Source: Verrucomicrobiota bacterium | Lineage (GTDB): Bacteria > Verrucomicrobiota > Kiritimatiellia > JAAZAB01 | Length of the DNA: 5,972 bases | Direction of reading: 5' to 3' | NCBI GenBank assembly: GCA_018896395.1 | Contig: JAHIMN010000240.1 | Span: 1 to 5,972 of the forward strand | Shown here: positions 5,120-5,972 of the stretch, piece by piece | Numbering within the stretch: the first letter of the stretch is position 1 | Layout: each line of letters begins with the position of its first letter | Position numbers and translations under genes: made by a program | Notes under the pieces: generated by a model | Database searches by the model: none | What the model was told of the DNA's origin: nothing | Seen by the model: the letters and a program-made list of their open reading frames with translations, nothing else

Positions 5120-5972
5120 GCTGCCAGCACGATCACATCGCCCGGATTTACGTGGAACGGGATTTCGACCGCCGCCACCGCCGGTCGGGCCAGTCCACCG
5201 GCGATGGCCGGTCCACTTTCCAGTGCTTTCATGACAAAACCATCCGACATCCGGATCCAGGATTCCGTGGCTTCCCCTAAGTAAATGGTTTCCGTCAGGC
5301 GCCCGGCAAAACAGTTGAGGTCCGTGCCGGAAGATGCGTGCAGGCGCAGGGCTTCGGGACGGATGGCCAGGGCAACCGCCTCGCCCGGCTGAAACGCGCT
5401 GCACAGGTCGCGGGCCGTCCATTCACCGAAGTCCGTGGCGATGGTGGCAAAACCGTTTATCACGGCACGAACCTTACCCGGAACAAGATTGGCGCCGCCG
5501 ATAAAGTCGGCAACGAATCGGTTGGCCGGTCGCTCATACAGGTCGCGCGGCGAACCGATCTGTTCCACGCGGCCCTGGCGCAAGATTGCGCAGCGGTCCG
5601 CCATGCTCAGGGCTTCCTTCTGGTCATGGGTAACGTAGATCGTGGTGATGCCCAGCCGCTTGACCAGGCGCCGGATTTCAACGCGCATTTCCAGGCGCAG
5701 TTTGGCATCCAGATTGGAGAGCGGCTCGTCCAGGAGCAGGCAGGCCGGATCAATGACCAGTGCCCGTGCCAGCGCGACCCGCTGCTGCTGGCCGCCGGAG
5801 AGCCGGTTGGGCTTGCGCTGCGCCAGGTCCTCCATGTGCATGGCCGCCAGCATGCGCCCGACACGCTCCCGCCGTTCCGGTGCGGGGATGGTTCGCCCCG
5901 GCACCGTCAGGCCGAAGGCCACGTTGTCGAACACCGTCAAGTGCGGCCAGAGGGCGTAGTTCTGAAACACCA
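5113..5972 (-). CDS. ABC importer ATPase, FbpC/PotA type (5' end outside window)
   Basis: Cytoplasmic ATPase that powers the importer by contacting the permease EAA loops. The frame enters from the right edge as (M)VFQNYALWPH, so the Walker A loop and the first strands are missing from the window, not from the gene. Numbering from the codon at 5970: Q-loop Gln3; signature LSGGQQQRVALARA (57-70); Walker B CLLLDEPLSNLDAKLR (77-92) with catalytic Glu82 and the D-loop; switch His115 in IYVTHDQKEAL. After about residue 150 comes a TOBE-type C-terminal region, with IGGANLVPG and LAIRPEALRL, which places it in the CUT1/FbpC/PotA branch of importers, where this tail can be regulatory. The last four codons (CTG GCA GCG GAG) hold the SD of the binding-protein gene, and the TGA stop is 4 nt before the next ATG, so the two are probably translationally coupled. 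All visible catalytic motifs are intact. Confidence 0.93.
   Translation of the reverse strand, partial: VFQNYALWPHLTVFDNVAFGLTVPGRTIPAPERRERVGRMLAAMHMEDLAQRKPNRLSGGQQQRVALARALVIDPACLLLDEPLSNLDAKLRLEMRVEIRRLVKRLGITTIYVTHDQKEALSMADRCAILRQGRVEQIGSPRDLYERPANRFVADFIGGANLVPGKVRAVINGFATIATDFGEWTARDLCSAFQPGEAVALAIRPEALRLHASSGTDLNCFAGRLTETIYLGEATESWIRMSDGFVMKALESGPAIAGGLARPAVAAVEIPFHVNPGDVIVLAAE

Noticed and set aside
4733..5284. 183-codon plus-strand frame across the binding-protein/ATPase junction
   Set aside because: It is antisense to two well-supported genes with a coupled stop-start junction, and its product is Arg/Cys-rich without motifs.

Overview
This window carries five protein genes, all on the minus strand, so it reads from right to left. 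Coding DNA is GC-rich and the gaps between genes are AT-richer and full of small repeats. The secreted lipoprotein, the binding-protein-dependent ABC importer and the repeat-laden spacers suggest a diderm environmental bacterium. My loose guess is the PVC superphylum (Kiritimatiellota/Lentisphaerota-like), but no gene here is diagnostic.

Layout in the direction of transcription. (1) 5972-5113: ABC ATPase of the FbpC/PotA type, cut by the window edge before Walker A. (2) 5108-3555: periplasmic solute-binding protein with an N-terminal membrane anchor, 4 nt after the ATPase stop and with its Shine-Dalgarno inside the ATPase's last codons. (3) 160-nt gap with a partly palindromic repeat. (4) 3394-1703: a 563-residue permease with two fused membrane domains, each with its own EAA loop. 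Together (1), (2) and (4) form a complete FbpABC-like importer, but the substrate is not readable from the sequence: the tyrosine pair typical of ferric-binding proteins is not evident. (5) 134-nt gap with a five-unit heptanucleotide repeat and a hairpin. (6) 1568-492: serC, phosphoserine aminotransferase, with a strong ribosome-binding site. (7) 197-nt gap built around an imperfect inverted repeat of an 'ACAGGATT' motif. (8) 294-1: the start of a lipoprotein gene with a clear lipobox followed by what looks like a PA-IL/LecA-like beta-sandwich domain; it leaves the window at the left edge.

The genes themselves are ordinary transport and amino-acid metabolism genes. The less ordinary part is the repeat content: two 35-nt arrays of five degenerate heptamers, one of them lying in the signal-peptide n-region of the lipoprotein; two different palindromic intergenic elements; and an in-frame 18-nt repeat that puts an AASAAP linker into the solute-binding protein. 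I see no CRISPR array, tRNA, rRNA, transposase or convincing new multi-gene system.
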